From positions 174,459 to 238,458 of the forward strand of contig NMRA01000129.1 in NCBI GenBank assembly GCA_002633005.1: a DNA stretch of 64,000 nt. The letters run 5' to 3'. Positions 1-13,512 of the stretch are shown here, in pieces (positions within the stretch are counted from its first letter, which is position 1; every line of letters begins with the position of its first letter). Under the pieces are notes generated by a model. The model saw only the letters and a list, made by a program, of their open reading frames with translations. It did not search any database and had not been told where the DNA came from. The stretch is from Phoronis australis (taxonomy: Eukaryota; Phoronida; Phoronidae). A program made the position numbers and the translations under genes.

Positions 1-3000
1 TTGTGCATGCGCGCTGACAACTATTTTACCGCGTCATTCTAATGCTGGATTTACTATTTATTTATTCACTCACTCATTCAAGTCTTTCTAACAGGAAAAC
101 TACACACAACTGACTGCATAGGGCACTACATCGGCACTTATTCTCCGATGAATTCATCATTCGCGTTCGAAGCTCGTTTCTAATTCTTAGTCCATGTTGT
201 CACGTCACTCTTTGAAAAATGTTTTGTCACTGACAAACTGCGGATAATGATGACAGAAATAAATCATCTCAACAACGCACGCCATGTATTTTTATGACTA
301 AGAAAAGAATTTTACGATGAACCCTCCAGAATACGTCTGGGTGTTGAATTGTTTGTACAATTCTCAATTTCTATAATCGACAAAGTAATGATAGTAAGAT
401 CATTTACATGTCGCGTATTCACGAGTTTTGCTAATAAAACCATCAAAATCATAGTAAAAGTAAATATCTCATTGGCTGTAACTAAGCTGTCATAATACTT
501 CAGATCGATAGAAACACAAAAATAGCTAAATAAATCAAATTGTTTCCAAGTACAAGGAAAAGCGGTTCATTGTTAACATTTGCAAGACAGTTTACACGTT
601 TACTCTTCACCTGTGTTAAACCACAAACAAAGCTCAATTATCACATACATTTTGTGTGTAAGCGATACTTGTTTAATAATGACAATTGGGTATTTGAAAT
701 AACTAAAAAATATCACGAACACGGTGTTTTAAACCAACCCAACCCTGTCTGACAAACTATCAGTTATTTCATTGTGGAATTCGTAGTCGCTGTGCGTCAT
801 TTAACGTAGTAGTTGTATCCCCGCTTATACCAAAACTTGGCGAAACTGCTCCAGATGCCGCTTAGCCCTGATACATGTAAAATAAGTGTTAGTGTGAACC
901 CAAGTTGTCCCAGAACAATTTGACAGCGAGGAAGCTTGTAGTCTAACACCCTTTCGCTTCCCTGCCTGTTTACTTTCAACTTAGTAGCGTACTCACACCC
1001 TCATCACCGGGTGCGTGAGCGTAGAATAAGCTAGTGGCCGGTAAGGTTCTAGATAATGGACAGTTTCGACAAACGAAATTAGGCCACGTCCACCATATTT
1101 AACGTACGTTACGAAGTCCCACAAGCGCCAACGTAAATTGAACTGAAGTAATACAGCAACTGACTCCTTTCGATGTGTTCTCAATGATACTTCACTGTAA
1201 CTGTTACCTCTGTAAAAGGACTCAACGACCCCGCCCTGATCTCAGTGTCCAGCCTGCACGGGCATTTACTCAATAATAATGATGAGCTCGCACGGTGACA
1301 ATTGAGATAAATCCCTCTCACAATTACAAGAGCCGGTTTTGGAAAATAACTGTTGCATACAGCTGCATGTTCACAATCTGAAGTTTATTAGTCTATTCAA
1401 AGACCACTTAGCCATTCTCATCAACTGATGAGCTTCATTCAGATGAGAGATCAATTTGAACAGTTACTAGCAAGGTGTCGTGGTTTTCGTAAATCACGTG
1501 TGCTGTCACTCACACATGTTCCACGACGTATTTGATTGTTCGCCTACCAGTAAAGAAAATGAAATATCTGCGACAGGCTAGGAACGCGATTGATTTCATT
1601 TCTCTTTCAGTTGCGCTAGTTTATTCTGAAGTACCTTTCGCGGGCGCAAGGTTTTTTCCTTCAACTGATCGTAAGGTGTGTCGTTTGTTTATACATCCGG
1701 GACTTTTTCTTGTCTGTCCTGAGGCGTTGACTTGGCTCATCTGTCTGCTGCGCACTGATGGGCCAAGATGGAAGACGATCCTCTTGGTCACACTTCTCCG
1801 GACCCTGATTGGCTGGAATTAATATCTTGATTGACACTTCGGAGCTATCCATTAATCACACCCAGTCTTTTAATTGTTTGAGCTGACTATGTCAGCTGGG
1901 CCCATTATAATTTAGTTACTACGTGATATTAAAGTCCCAAGCTTAATTAGACCAAGGCGAAATCGTAAACTTCAAACTGGAATAAATGGAATTTGTGACG
2001 ATGAATCTTCTTGTTGAAGAAATAAATGTAACCGTTTAGGTTCATGGCTTAATCACAAAGGCGAATTTAGGAGGGATCCTAAGAGACCGCCGGCCGGGCC
2101 CACTTCCCAACCCCTACTGGCACGACCAAAAATGTCGCCGGCATGCCGAAAACAGTGGTTACCATTCTCAATAACTAGGTACATTGGTTAATCTAAGATG
2201 TCGTAAGGGGGTAAGGGTGGATAACGACATCCTAGATACCTCACTGTAGCTCGCCGTATCTTGATCTCACTTTTCTCGCAAGAATCTTGCTCCACTGAGA
2301 ACACCTTTGGTTCTGTAATGCGGGAGCGAACCGGAAGCAGCGAAGTATTACACTCGCTTATTGTTATCACTTTCTCGCAAGTTATGATTCTGGTTACCAT
2401 GCGCGCGCAGACTCACTTTCTCCTTTCCCAGTGTTCCAAACACCCTGCAATTTAAGCGGAGTGGTAAAATCGCAGCATTTTTTTCCTAAAAATCACGAAA
2501 GTTGCATTTCACAGCTGTTACGTTGAATTCTTAACCGAAGTGCTCTGTAGTACGCATCATGAAAATGACTTTAAACTTAAGACAGAAATTCGCTCTTACG
2601 CTACCACTGACTTCACGAGCGCTGAACACATGTTTGCATTGTAGTTAAGTAATGAGCGTGTCACTGTTTCAAAACAATTCATAGAAATTGTCTCGGTTAC
2701 TAGCTGTTACTTCCCATTTTTGCTCGAATAAGGCTTAAACATTTTGCAGAAATAGTTACGCTGAGAGTGCATGTACGACCAAATTTCTGCCTTAAGTCAC
2801 TTTTCATAAAACGGACCCCTGGGGCTTGAACACATTACCACGCTCATCCGGCGTTGCGGCAATTTATGTCTCAGGCAGTGCGTATACATTCGCCATTTTT
2901 CAATTCGCAATTTTAGGATTGCCCAACCCTAGCATGCTCTGGAGCGTTTTCTTGAGTCGCTGTAATGGTCTTCTTGTTACAGAAATAGAATTCATTCCCG

Positions 3001-3650
3001 TTAAGGAATATTGCGAGACCGATTTTACGAGAGTAAACGGCTTAATTTGATTCTCGTTTTGTAGCCAGCTAACAGAGCGATGTACGTCTTGAAGATTTGT
3101 TACTGCGTAAAATATCGTTTTTAATTAAACCATCCAAATTGGCTTCCAGGTCAGTTTTATTTAATTCTCTTCTGATAAAAGCGTAGGACTATGACCGAAA
3201 GAAGAACTTCAATGGGATTCATTAGTGCCTTATGAATTACTAATATAGAGCCCGTGCAAGATTGTTTCAGGTATATATTACAAAATAAATCAATCACATA
3301 TCCTTGCGGCTACTCAGTGTTATGACAATTCAACTTACGTCCTGAAAATTAAATCAAATTCCTGCTCGGGGGATCGACAGAGTTTGCCAAAGAACAATAG
3401 TGCCGTTCCGGCATAGTCTAATTGAACATTATTTTTTCATGTCAAATAACATATTATGTAATTATAAAAATGTCGATCATGCCTTTGGTTTCTGTTGTTA
3501 TGACGTTAAATAATAGCACACGTGACAACAAATTTTACAATGAAGCAAGAGGCAAACACGAAGGCAACATTAGGTGTGACTAAACTCGAACGGCAAAATT
3601 TGAATTTACTAAAGAAGAATATTCCCGCTCTAGATTATTCACATCAACTA
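1..3650. other. gene-less intergenic sequence
   Basis: No exon with recognisable protein similarity, no paired splice sites around an open frame, and no clear tandem or inverted repeat were seen on either strand. Open frames here are all under 100 codons and low in information. One TACATGTA octamer lies at 872-879. A short GC-rich patch sits near 2088-2110. Confidence 0.5.
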
Positions 3651-3657
3651 AACATAT

Positions 3658-4005
3658 TAAAAAGGATAGCAAATCCGGTTTTGGCCCATTAACAGACCGT
3701 AAAAACGACTTTCCCGTCCAGATCTCTGAAACGAAATTATGTTCTGTAATCTTCAATAACCCTCAAAAGTTTGGAGGAAATTTTGAAAACTCCTACCAAA
3801 GACTACTAAACGTGCGAGCGAATTACACGGCAACTGTGGGAAAAGACCACCCACCAAGTACCGTAACGCCCAATTTGTGAAATAGGGGGTATGAGTTTTT
3901 AGCTGATTCCTTCTTTCATCTTTAAAGGTTGACGCCAGTGATGCATTAGCAGGTGACAGAACAAGGATTGGTTGAAATCATCAAAACAGGGTTTAGTATC
4001 CTTTT
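3658..4005. mobile_element. MITE family A, copy 1
   Basis: About 350 bp closely similar to copies at 28008-28378 and 47258-47614 in the same orientation. The left end reads AAAGGATAGCAAATCC then GGTTTTGG. The reverse complement of the right end reads AAAGGATACTAAACCC then TGTTTTG, so the ends form imperfect terminal inverted repeats of about 25-28 bp. There is no coding capacity, consistent with a non-autonomous DNA transposon. Other copies begin TTAAAGGGATAC, which may mean a TTAA-type target, but this is unproven. Confidence 0.7.
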
Positions 4006-7000
4006 TCAGCAATTCCAACAGCATAACAAAATGGAGCGAGCTAATCGTGATAATGAAGTATTGGCGTGTTTTTGAAAAGATGAGAACTTGCGCATTCTTA
4101 TATGAGGTTGTTTGTGCTAAAACAGAATCGAGTCGGTTATCCTGTACTTTTTGTCTCATTTCATGGAAAACGCGAAGGTCGTCAAAGTAAAATAACAAGA
4201 AAAATAACGGTGTAACTTTTTAACAGCAGCAAAAACGCTGAAATTTCAGATACTCAAATTTTTTAATTAATCCGAATTAAGAAAACCAGTAACCATAGAT
4301 TAGCCGTAAAAACAGAAAAATGGCATCGTTCAAGGAAATTAATCCGTTTTAAAAAAGATTTCAATCGCTAATTATACTTGCAGTGCCATTTCATCCCGGG
4401 CAAACTTCCTCTGTTTAGGCGGCTTAAAAAAAAATTCGATGACCCCCATTTTGTTTTGCAGATTTTCAGTGCGCAAAGACAAAAATACTGCGTATCTTTT
4501 TTTAAAAAATCAACGTTAAAAATAACCTGTGTCGAACTCCCTCAATATCATAAAAACGACTATTTCAAAGCATCTGAAAAACGCCCTTCATATAAACGTG
4601 TGATTCGAGATTGTGGCCATTTTATCAGATCGCACCATTTTGGACTGTAGGACGGCAGCGAATGTTTTAAAAAACATCACATGAAATTGAGAGCTGTTTC
4701 TTGGAATTTCCAGTGCATGCCTGGAATAGATATAACTGATGAGTGTTATTAATTATATGTACCCGCGTAAGACTATCATTCGAGCTGATGGATTGTGCTG
4801 AAATCCAAAAGCTCTTTGGAAGACGTTGATATTTTGGAACCGATCGATTAACGATTATACTGGATTTGTTCTACTTAGGGGACATGCCTACGATTGTCGA
4901 ATTCCTGCGTATATTAACTTACGCGTGTTTCTACTAATCGTTCGAAAGTATTGATCTAGTTCACGTTCCGATTTTGGGTTGAACTGCCAGAAACCCAATG
5001 ACAATAGCTGAAACGTACATGTAGATCACTGGATGATCGTTTTTTGCAGGCGAAAATGAATTTTTTGATTGTCGCTTAATGAGATAGCCTTTTTGAAGTT
5101 ATTAGCTTTGACCAGAGCTATAAAGCAATAAAATCTGTCGTTTTTTAATGTTACTTCAAATCGCCCATTCTAGTCGTAGTCTGCCAGATATTCATTGTTA
5201 TGAAGGCCGATGCCTTTGCCATTTAAATACTCTTAAAAAGTCTGCTAATGAACGCGTGGGACTTAACTATGTGGTAGAGCGTTCGGCTGGAAATGCGGAG
5301 GTAGTGTGTTCAATTGTGCGCTACTACGAAGTTTTAAGAAATTACTCTTCTCGCCTAGTAGAATCTCCCTTTAATGACGTCAGGCCAAGAACACCATGTT
5401 GTTTGGAAAATTGAGCACGGGAACCAGCGGTAAATAAGCAGGATAAGATGTACATTTCCCTTCTTTTCTTTGAGAAATCTTAAAACTATTCACACAATCC
5501 AGTTTGCCCTGGCTGAGGGATGGCCACGTATTGACATACCTTTTGTGGTGACAAATATGAAATTGCCGTTAGATAATGAAACCATGTCCAAGTTTCCATT
5601 ATATGAATTTTAAAGTAACGAATCGTTAAAATTTCTCGATGTACAAGAGATTGTGGGTATGAAAGAGTCTGTATTTGTTAGTTTAGCCCGAGGTTGATCT
5701 GTGCTCGTCATCTCAGTTATTGTTTGATAATGAAAAGAGGTTGTCGGGTTTAAACGAATTCATCTCACGGCGCAATAATGTCCAATAATTAAAATCGCCA
5801 CCTCACTTTAAGCAGTAAAAATGTGCTACCTTTTATCGTTTGTTACATCCCAAGTCACCGACGACAGCGCCACACGCTGCGAGGATGCGCTTTCAAAAAT
5901 CGATATCATAACCGTCGTTTAAATAGAAAAGGTTGATATTAAATTCTCGTGTCAGTGCCGAAGCTGCCGACATATTGTTCGAGTTAGGTCTCTACGCGGA
6001 AGGCGTGCCAGTCGCCGTCACAAAGGCAATACACGTAAAATCGTATGCTGTTCGCGACATTGATTAAAACGAGTCGGATATAATTTTTGTTTAACTGCCG
6101 CAATTGTCTAATATAAACACAGGGGATAGTAGCGATCGATCAAGTAGTCTTCTTGGATTTTCCTTATGACGTGAGTATTTTTCATTGTTAGAATAATATC
6201 ATTGTCCACCGTTTGGTGCTGTACAGAGTCCATACACTTCGCGATTTTTCTTTCTTCTCTCGTTATGTTAGCCAGCTGCCTATTTGATAAAATTGACCAA
6301 ATAAACTTTCTTTCATTATCTAACTACCATCATTTCACACTACCGTCTCCCAGCCTGAGGCGCCGTGTCTTTTTTACTGGCTAGTACATCCCGCATATCA
6401 CGCGTTCATTTATTTTTCCGTCTTCTCCAAAACGTTACGTTTTATCTTCCCCCCAAACGCATCCTGTTTGATTTTAGTAACAATCTCAAATTTTTGCTGA
6501 AGAAATGACGGTACAATTGTTGCGTTCTTTTTCGTCACAGTCCTCGTCATCTCGCAGTCACGGCAGCCACACATAGTTATTGACACAGCGTCACGTTGAC
6601 CGATCCCGATGTTATCAAGCGTTAATAACACTTGTATGTAGTTTACAGCTTTCTCATTATGAGTGTGATTGATGGTAGCCTTCTCACTACGCTGCTCAGC
6701 CGTTCGCATTTAATTTTATCAGTTTTGAAGCCGGTCTGATGTTCAATTCTGAGTACACTATTCCACCCACAGATCTGATCAGGAACAAACCCTTCGCACA
6801 TGCAGAATGGGCCTTCCATTAAAAACGCTTCGCTTTCTGGTTTGCTTCGGAATGATTGATTGCTCTTCATTGCATTAGGTGTCGCGAATATTTTATAGCC
6901 TCTAATGCCTACTGAAACGCGGCTGAGATAAAGTGGAGATGGTGAATTTTTATTAGTGTTTTGACAAAATTACGAAATTTGAAATCAAAATGTTTTAACA

Positions 7001-8857
7001 ATTAGAAGTGGCACATTTCTATGAATTCAAACACCAGGTTTCACTTACACGAGTAAAAGATCGCTACAAGTTTGATCCTAAGGTCTGTCTCTGTCTCTAC
7101 TTCCCTGTGCCTGAAGTGACGTCATTCTGATCAAGGCGAAACCAGGGAGGCATACTGTACATTTTTGCTCATTACATCTGCATGTTTGTATGGTCAGAAG
7201 CGATTCAAGACCAAGGTTTGTAAGCGCATACACACATTATAGACATTATATGCTGGTAACCGATAAGGCGACATGTGTTCTACTTTATTATAAAAATCAA
7301 TTACCCATTCTACACCTGAGTATCAAAACTACTCATATCTAGGACTAGAGAGCATAATACGGATCGAATATTTTAATTAAAATTTTATTTCACTATCTAT
7401 CGTAGTTTTCACTGTGTCTCGATTTTAGAGCTGAATACTTGTACTGTTTATGGCCATGGTATGGATTCACTCAGGTTCACATTCATTTCGCGCTTACGGT
7501 GGCTGATAGCAACTTATCTACATGTCTGCGTTTCATACAGTTCGTTGCCGAGATGTCAAGCGACGAATTGACTTTATTCTTCAGTACAGATTATTAGCCT
7601 CGAGTTGTGCAGATACCGTAAATTGGCCTGTTACAAATGCGACTAAGATCTTTTTCGTTGCGTTAGAAACAGGAGCGAGTTAAATTCGTATGAATTGTGT
7701 ATGGACTTAATCCAAACTACACTGTAATAGATGACAAACGGAAATTTGTTGTCACGTGACCATATGGTTATTGTTTCAACATGACTAAATATGACTGTTG
7801 TGAAGTTAGTTAGTGATAGTACAGTGTACGTATACATTTCAACCGCACACTTTACCTGTACTTTGAGTAACCCCGTAGTTAATGTTTACACAAAGCTTTT
7901 ACCACCGCAAGATTTCCATAAAATGTATCTGGCCACTTTTACGTTTTAGTTGATGAATTTGTGTGCGCTCACGTTATTCAAATGCGAATTGTGTGTGACA
8001 TGAAGTTGACGACGGTCATTATTTATTCGTAGCCGTAGGAATGTGTGTAAAAGATTATTCAAATTGCATCTGGCGATAACTCTTAATTTGTACCAACAGT
8101 TTACAATATACATTATGATATTCGGTTTATGTTTGTCATAAGCTAGATTAACATTCACTCTTATTCTGATTGTATAAACTAATCATGCCTGATGTAAATA
8201 CAATAAGTATGTCAAACATAAATCATCCAATCAGAATTCACCATCTAACTATATCTCTGATATTTTCCTATTTTCCTCGACCGATAAACGGTTAATGGTC
8301 GATGAATAGAATGAATAAGAATATTTTGGTGCACAGCACTGACTCACGGTCGATGTTATTCGAGAATTATAACTTGAATTCATATATGATTGGTTACGTT
8401 GACTTAACTTAGCAGTTATGTCACAAGTAATTGCATTATGTCGCACTTGTTCAACGATAGGGGGCTGCAGATTAAGTAAAGATTTTATATTTTGCTTGTT
8501 ACGTTCTTACCTTGCATAGATTTTGAATTACCTCAGGCTGCAAACTGAAAACAATGGCTAGCAAGGTCCATTCATATTAAAAACACTCTATTATCGAAAA
8601 CTATTATTCAAGTTCAGATCGTGGCAGTACTACTACAACCATTCGGTTCCGTTCTCGAACAAATATTGTTCCATACTAACAAGTATCTCAAATAATAACT
8701 GACGCTGCGGAATAATGCTAGGACACCAGTTACTGTGGGCGATTGTTCGTTTCGTAGGTGGCGACTAGAACGGATGACATCGCTAAAGTACAGTCATTTC
8801 ATTAATTCAATAGAGACTAAATCACCAACCTTGGCTGAGTTCCGACGCGCCTGCATG
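4006..8857. other. gene-less intergenic sequence
   Basis: No supportable gene. The open frames are short, have no recognisable domain, and lack matched splice sites. One TACATGTA octamer occurs near 5016-5023. I see no tandem array or obvious inverted repeat. Confidence 0.5.
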
Positions 8858-9671
8858 CGTCCATTTACTCTGTAAGCCAATACTGCATTGTATTATCTCC
8901 CTTGCACCTAAATGTAACCGCATGCGGGCGTAAAAAGCATAAAATTATCTTGTAATATCGGATGTCGAAAGTAATGTCAAGCGACCATTTTTTTGTTGAT
9001 AGAGTATTTCATTTCTTCTGCTTCCCTTTATCGTATGTTATTTAGTTATCGCATTATTTTTGAACCGACTCACGAAATGCCCATATCCAGGACAAGACGT
9101 TGATAGACAGTTCTAGGTACCAAGTCAACTCGCGTAGATCACACAGACTCGCCAACAGGGCCGACCCGGATTACACGGCGATAGAACTCTCTTTTGTCCC
9201 GGAGATAAGAAAGCGGGTGACCTTGTTTTAGAAATCGTGTCTCATTGATGTCGGGAAGGAGAANCGTCCATTTACTCTGTAAGCCAATGCTACATTGTAT
9301 TATCTCCCTTGCACCTAAATGTAACCGCATGCGGGCGTAAAAAGCATAAAATTATCTTGTAATATCGGATGTCGAAAGTAATGTCAAGCGACCATTTTTT
9401 TGTTGATAGAGCATTTCATTTCTTCTGCTTCCCTTTATCGTATGTTATTTAGTTATCGCATTATTTTTGAACCGACTCACGAAATGCCCATATCCAGGAC
9501 AAGACGTTGATAGACAGTTCTAGGTACCAAGTCAACTCGCGTAGATCACACAGACTCGCCAACAGGGCCGACCCGGATTACACGGCGATAGAACTCTCTT
9601 TTGTCCCGGAGATAAGAAAGCGGGTGACCTTGTTTTAGAAATCGTGTCTCATTGATGTCGGGAAGGAGAAG
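8858..9671. repeat. direct duplication of ~406 bp joined by one N (likely assembly artefact)
   Basis: Bases 8858-9263 are repeated almost exactly from 9265, with a single N at 9264 between the copies. The copies differ by only a few substitutions, for example 'aatactgcattg' versus 'aatgctacattg' and 'gagtattt' versus 'gagcattt'. A near-identical copy joined by one N is what an assembler produces when two alleles of a heterozygous locus are placed end to end. A real recent tandem duplication cannot be excluded from sequence alone. Confidence 0.8.
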
Positions 9672-9763
9672 AATTTCAGATCCCGCATCCATGGGTATTT
9701 GTCCAGTCTATCAAACTTTCTCACGTCGGAGTTACAGCCCGAAGCAGAGCAGTAATACTTCGT
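9659..9763 (-). pseudogene. THAP-domain-like N-terminal fragment
   Basis: On the minus strand a 35-residue stretch has the look of the first half of a THAP zinc finger. A Cys pair sits in YCSASGCNSD followed by RK, then MRDLKFFSFP, which matches the conserved FxxFP position of THAP domains. The second Cys and His of the C2CH set are absent: the frame stops seven residues after FSFP. No initiator Met lies directly upstream, so this is either one exon or a decayed copy, for instance from a P-element-like transposase or a THAP gene. It sits at the edge of the N-joined duplication, so the local assembly is suspect. Confidence 0.35.
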
Positions 9764-10162
9764 CAGCGTTATAAAGACGAATAGAGTAATGCAATCGAGA
9801 AAAATTTGTAAAGAAAAAGACAACAGCAAATTACATGTGAAACTCCAGCGGCACGAAAACGAGGTAGCAAATGTGCCTGACGGATGTTTACGGCATTGTG
9901 GGTAAATACAGCGAGATTCGAGTGGCTGTGTAATATCCGGGACGGCCCTATTGGTGGCTGTGCATGCGTTCCTTCGCAGCGCCCTCGTGTGATCACAAGT
10001 TCTGAACCAAGGCATGGATAATGTTTTGTCTTGCAAACTGTGATCCACAAAATGGCTTTACCGGCCTTGATTAAACTACTCTTTCACTGTGATTAAGCCT
10101 ACAGTAATTTTCCTTTATCAAACTTTTCTCTCAGGGGTGATTTTAACCATAATAGTATAGTA

Positions 10163-11740
10163 TGCATTTTGGTGCTCTCCCACTTCTACCGATAAGATGC
10201 TAAAATATGCAAAACTGGCACTTTTCAGTCCAGAATTATCACTTCTCAGTCAATGTCCACAGGACACGAATTAACACTAGATTTGGCAACTTTAATACAG
10301 AGTACACAAATGTGGTCCACAAGTATTGTTAGTAAATTCCATCAGATTGCAAATCTGTTATTTTTTGTGCCAGGGGCTACCTGAAATCGCAGCAAATTCC
10401 TCAGTCACTGTACTACAATGCAACACCCGTCATTTTGAAAAAAATGTAATCTGCAGCCAAACTGGCGGACTTTTCTGCTTTACAAAACGTACAACGTACA
10501 AGCAATTGAGACTCAGGTCACCTGTTAGCAATGCATACCTCAAAACCGCCACGTCACCTGGCCAACCCCCCGAACTTTTGTCTTGGGATTGGCCACGACC
10601 ACAGCTCTAACCCTACAGTGTCGCCTTGTTCACACTGACAGTTATGCCTCCTTCATGGGTTCGAAAGAAACAGAAATACGATTATTATGCCACGATCGGA
10701 ATGACATGAGGAGAATAGCAATCTTGGGAGAGCTCGTTGTTTTACACATATTTGTTAATTACAAGCTATGACGCGCAATAACTCTGACTTGCTAACTGGA
10801 CAAATTATAGTAATGTGTCAATTTAACTCTCAGCAATTACACAAATGCGATATTCCTCATAAGTGACGTGTGTGTTTAAACTAAAACGCTTGTGTTGGCG
10901 CCGTTCTGCTAAAAGAAATTTTTATTAGAGACAAAATCCACGTTCTTTGCTCCCCGCAAACCGCCGCGAAACAGTTGTTTAGTAATCAAGTGAATGCCTG
11001 TGCTGTAGTACTTAGCTTCAAAGTGAAGGAGGCACAGAACAGTTCTCACTGGGTTTTGCCTAGCAAAACACACATCACTTGATTTGTAACCTTTTCTTCA
11101 CTCTGTCAAAAACAGGATGCAAAGAATGGCATGTTTTCAATTATTTCACATAAAAAGCCCAGCAGATGAGCACAGAAACTTTATTCTTTCTTGTATTTTT
11201 GACCATTTCATTCCCACTGACAACCAAGCTAGACTAAGAAAAATAAGGGCAAAAAAATGCAAAATCGGCACTTTTCACCGGAAAAACACCACTTCCCTGC
11301 CGATGCACGACTAAAACCAAACTTAGAGTCTGAAAGCAAATTTCCTACCGATTCAGAAAATGTGGTCCAAAAGTACTGTCAACCAACTAGTTTTTTTGCA
11401 ATTCTTGCTTGTTTGAGGGCTACCTAAAATCACAGCCAATTTCTCGGTCGCTACCCAACAATGCACAATTGCAGCCGGGGGCCGCCATCTTGAAGAAGAG
11501 TGCAGCTACAGCCAAGAAAGTGGCCTTTTTTTATTCACAGCATGTTCACAAATACAAACAAACCACATTCACTGAGCCTACGTGCAATGCCCACCTACAA
11601 AATGCCCCAAAACTTGGCCTACCCCAAAATTTCTATATTTTGGCAGTGCAAATTGGCCGCGGCCGCAGCCTAACTATTCAGTGCCACCGAACACAAAACA
11701 ATGACTGTTGGTCAGTTTGGGTTCATTTCAACACCTAACC
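10163..11740. repeat. two diverged copies of a ~0.5 kb repeat
   Basis: Segments about 10163-10660 and 11224-11740 align in the same order and orientation with many substitutions and indels. Shared landmarks are 'tgcaaaa-tggcacttttca', 'aatgtggtcca-aagta', 'actacaatgcaaca' versus 'acccaacaatgcaca', and 'attggccacgaccacagc' versus 'attggccgcggccgcagc'. The spacing is about 1.05 kb. No coding capacity or terminal structure is visible. This is an old duplication or two insertions of one repeat family. Confidence 0.6.
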
Positions 11741-12346
11741 ATTCCTGGAGATGCTAATGTAATCTAAGGCTGTGGTATTTGGCCGCAGTCGGCGTAGAAG
11801 GAAGCGCACCAGGGTGAACAGTGTTCGTAGCATATTTTTCACAGAACTTCTCACCCCTGGGAATTAAGGGTTGTCAGTGTTCAGACATACTAGTACTGTT
11901 TCACCCACGCAGACTGTGTTATCTTCATTGGCTGCTAGTCTCATGAAGACTTATGGCTGGCCTTGAAACTGATGCCGGATGTGATCGTTGATACCGACAG
12001 CTTCTTGCCCAAAATTGTAAGTAGTCAATCAAACGCGGTGTCACACCCAAGAACACATAGTCCTCTCTGCTTTGTTAGTCATTGTATTCATCAAACACTA
12101 ATAGCATCATGTTCCTGCATGTCATTCTTAGGCGTGATATCGCATGTAGTGTTTACGGTTTGGGCAAGAAATATCAATCTCAAGGATCGAATCTGTCATT
12201 TTCAAGATCAGGTAAAGTTTTCCATGACCCAGATAGCCAAAAAAGACACCATCTGCTGGTGAAACTGCCTTAGTTTGTAAGACATTGGTAACCTTCACCA
12301 TGATAACACTGTCCACGGGTACGAAAAACTCCGTGTGAAATCTGCA

Positions 12347-12518
12347 ACAAGCACCAGTGCTGTAGTGGGGCGTAGGCGCCCGTAGGCGCAGCCAACCACC
12401 TTTTGGCATTTGAGGGCAGCGCCTATGCACCGTAAGTTACGTCCAGTGCTCAAAGTGATACGGTGGGCTTTGGGCGCCTACTTACCTCTAATTTTACCAC
12501 TAGAGCACTGACAAGCAC
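12347..12518. mobile_element. hAT-type MITE with intact 8-bp target duplication
   Basis: A 156-bp element at 12355-12510 begins CAGTGCTGTAGTGG and ends CCACTAGAGCACTG, giving inverted termini of about 14 bp with one mismatch. It is flanked by the perfect direct repeat ACAAGCAC at 12347-12354 and 12511-12518. CAGTG-type termini with an 8-bp target duplication define the hAT superfamily. The interior is GC-rich with repeated 'taggcgcc' motifs and no coding frame. The intact target duplication points to a recent insertion. Confidence 0.88.
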
Positions 12519-12910
12519 CATGTCAGTTCACCCTTGTGAACGATGCTTTCAACTGAATTCCTGTCCGTTTCATGGATATTTGGTTCTACGCTAAATATTT
12601 TTAAACAATTAAGAAAACTCATTTCAGTAAAAGGGCAAAGTATCTAAGAATATACCAATAAACTGCTATTTACTTTACAAAATATTTCCAGGCAGTGTGC
12701 TAATAGTGACATGACAACACTTTCGTTTGGTAATTTCAAAGTGTCGGTGGGAGTAAGCTAGACCTCAAGTTATAGGTTGAAATGTCTTTTATGTGCAAGG
12801 AAATTACTGCCCCTCACAGATCCCTGGAAATCGCTGTTGTGGTTGCAAGCATTGTTACAATGTTTGAAGTTATATGTGTAGTTTCGTAAGATATGTCACC
12901 GTACGGTACC

Positions 12911-13171
12911 CATGCGCGCACCCAGGAGGGGGGCTCGGGGGCTCGAAAGACCCCCCCCCCCCCTTNCCCATTTGGCGAAGTGGGCAAAAAGGTCCGCGCC
13001 TGGAGACAAAAAGTCGGAAAAAAATGGGGCAAAGGTCCACTAAATTAGCGCAAACGCGCACTTCGCAGTGGTGTTCCCATTTTCTTTTTAGTCCGCCCGC
13101 TCTTTTGTTAGCATTAGGTCCACAACGTCAGGAATTCGAGCCCCCCATATTGAACGCAGGGTGCGCGCATG
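12911..13171. mobile_element. inverted-repeat element with CATGCGCGCACCC ends
   Basis: The segment starts CATGCGCGCACCC and ends GGGTGCGCGCATG, a perfect 13-bp inverted terminal repeat over about 261 bp. The interior has degenerate 'aaaggtccgc...gacaaaa' repeats and a homopolymer C run next to an N at 12966, so its length is uncertain. Related sequence occurs at 23057-23197, ending GGGTGCGCGCAT, and around 34590-34760. No target duplication was found. Confidence 0.6.
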
Positions 13172-13512
13172 GAACCCATAAAGTTTCAAGGCTTATGACA
13201 CGAAAATGATGTTTGATCGTGTAGGTTGAATACCCAACACGACCCGTGTCGAAATGTTTCATGGTTAGTGACGGTACTTCTTACTTATAAGATTTTGTCA
13301 GAAATTTTCAAATTTCCTTCAATCTTTTGAGAGTTGACAAGGTTTATAGAGTATCATTTTGCTTTAGAAAGCTTGATGAAAAGGTCGTTTTTAATACATG
13401 TTATTGCATTTTCATTAAGCTTTATAACTAAAAACCTGTCTTCCGTCAAAATGTTTTAGACTACTTTATTACCGTTGTGTTCTCAAGTTTGATATTCTAG
13501 CGAGCCTGCCTC

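Noticed and set aside
9139-9330. Open frame crossing the N at 9264
   Set aside because: It spans an assembly join of two haplotype copies and has no recognisable domain.
12814-13209. Open frames on both strands across the N at 12966
   Set aside because: They cross an N and a C homopolymer inside a MITE-like element.
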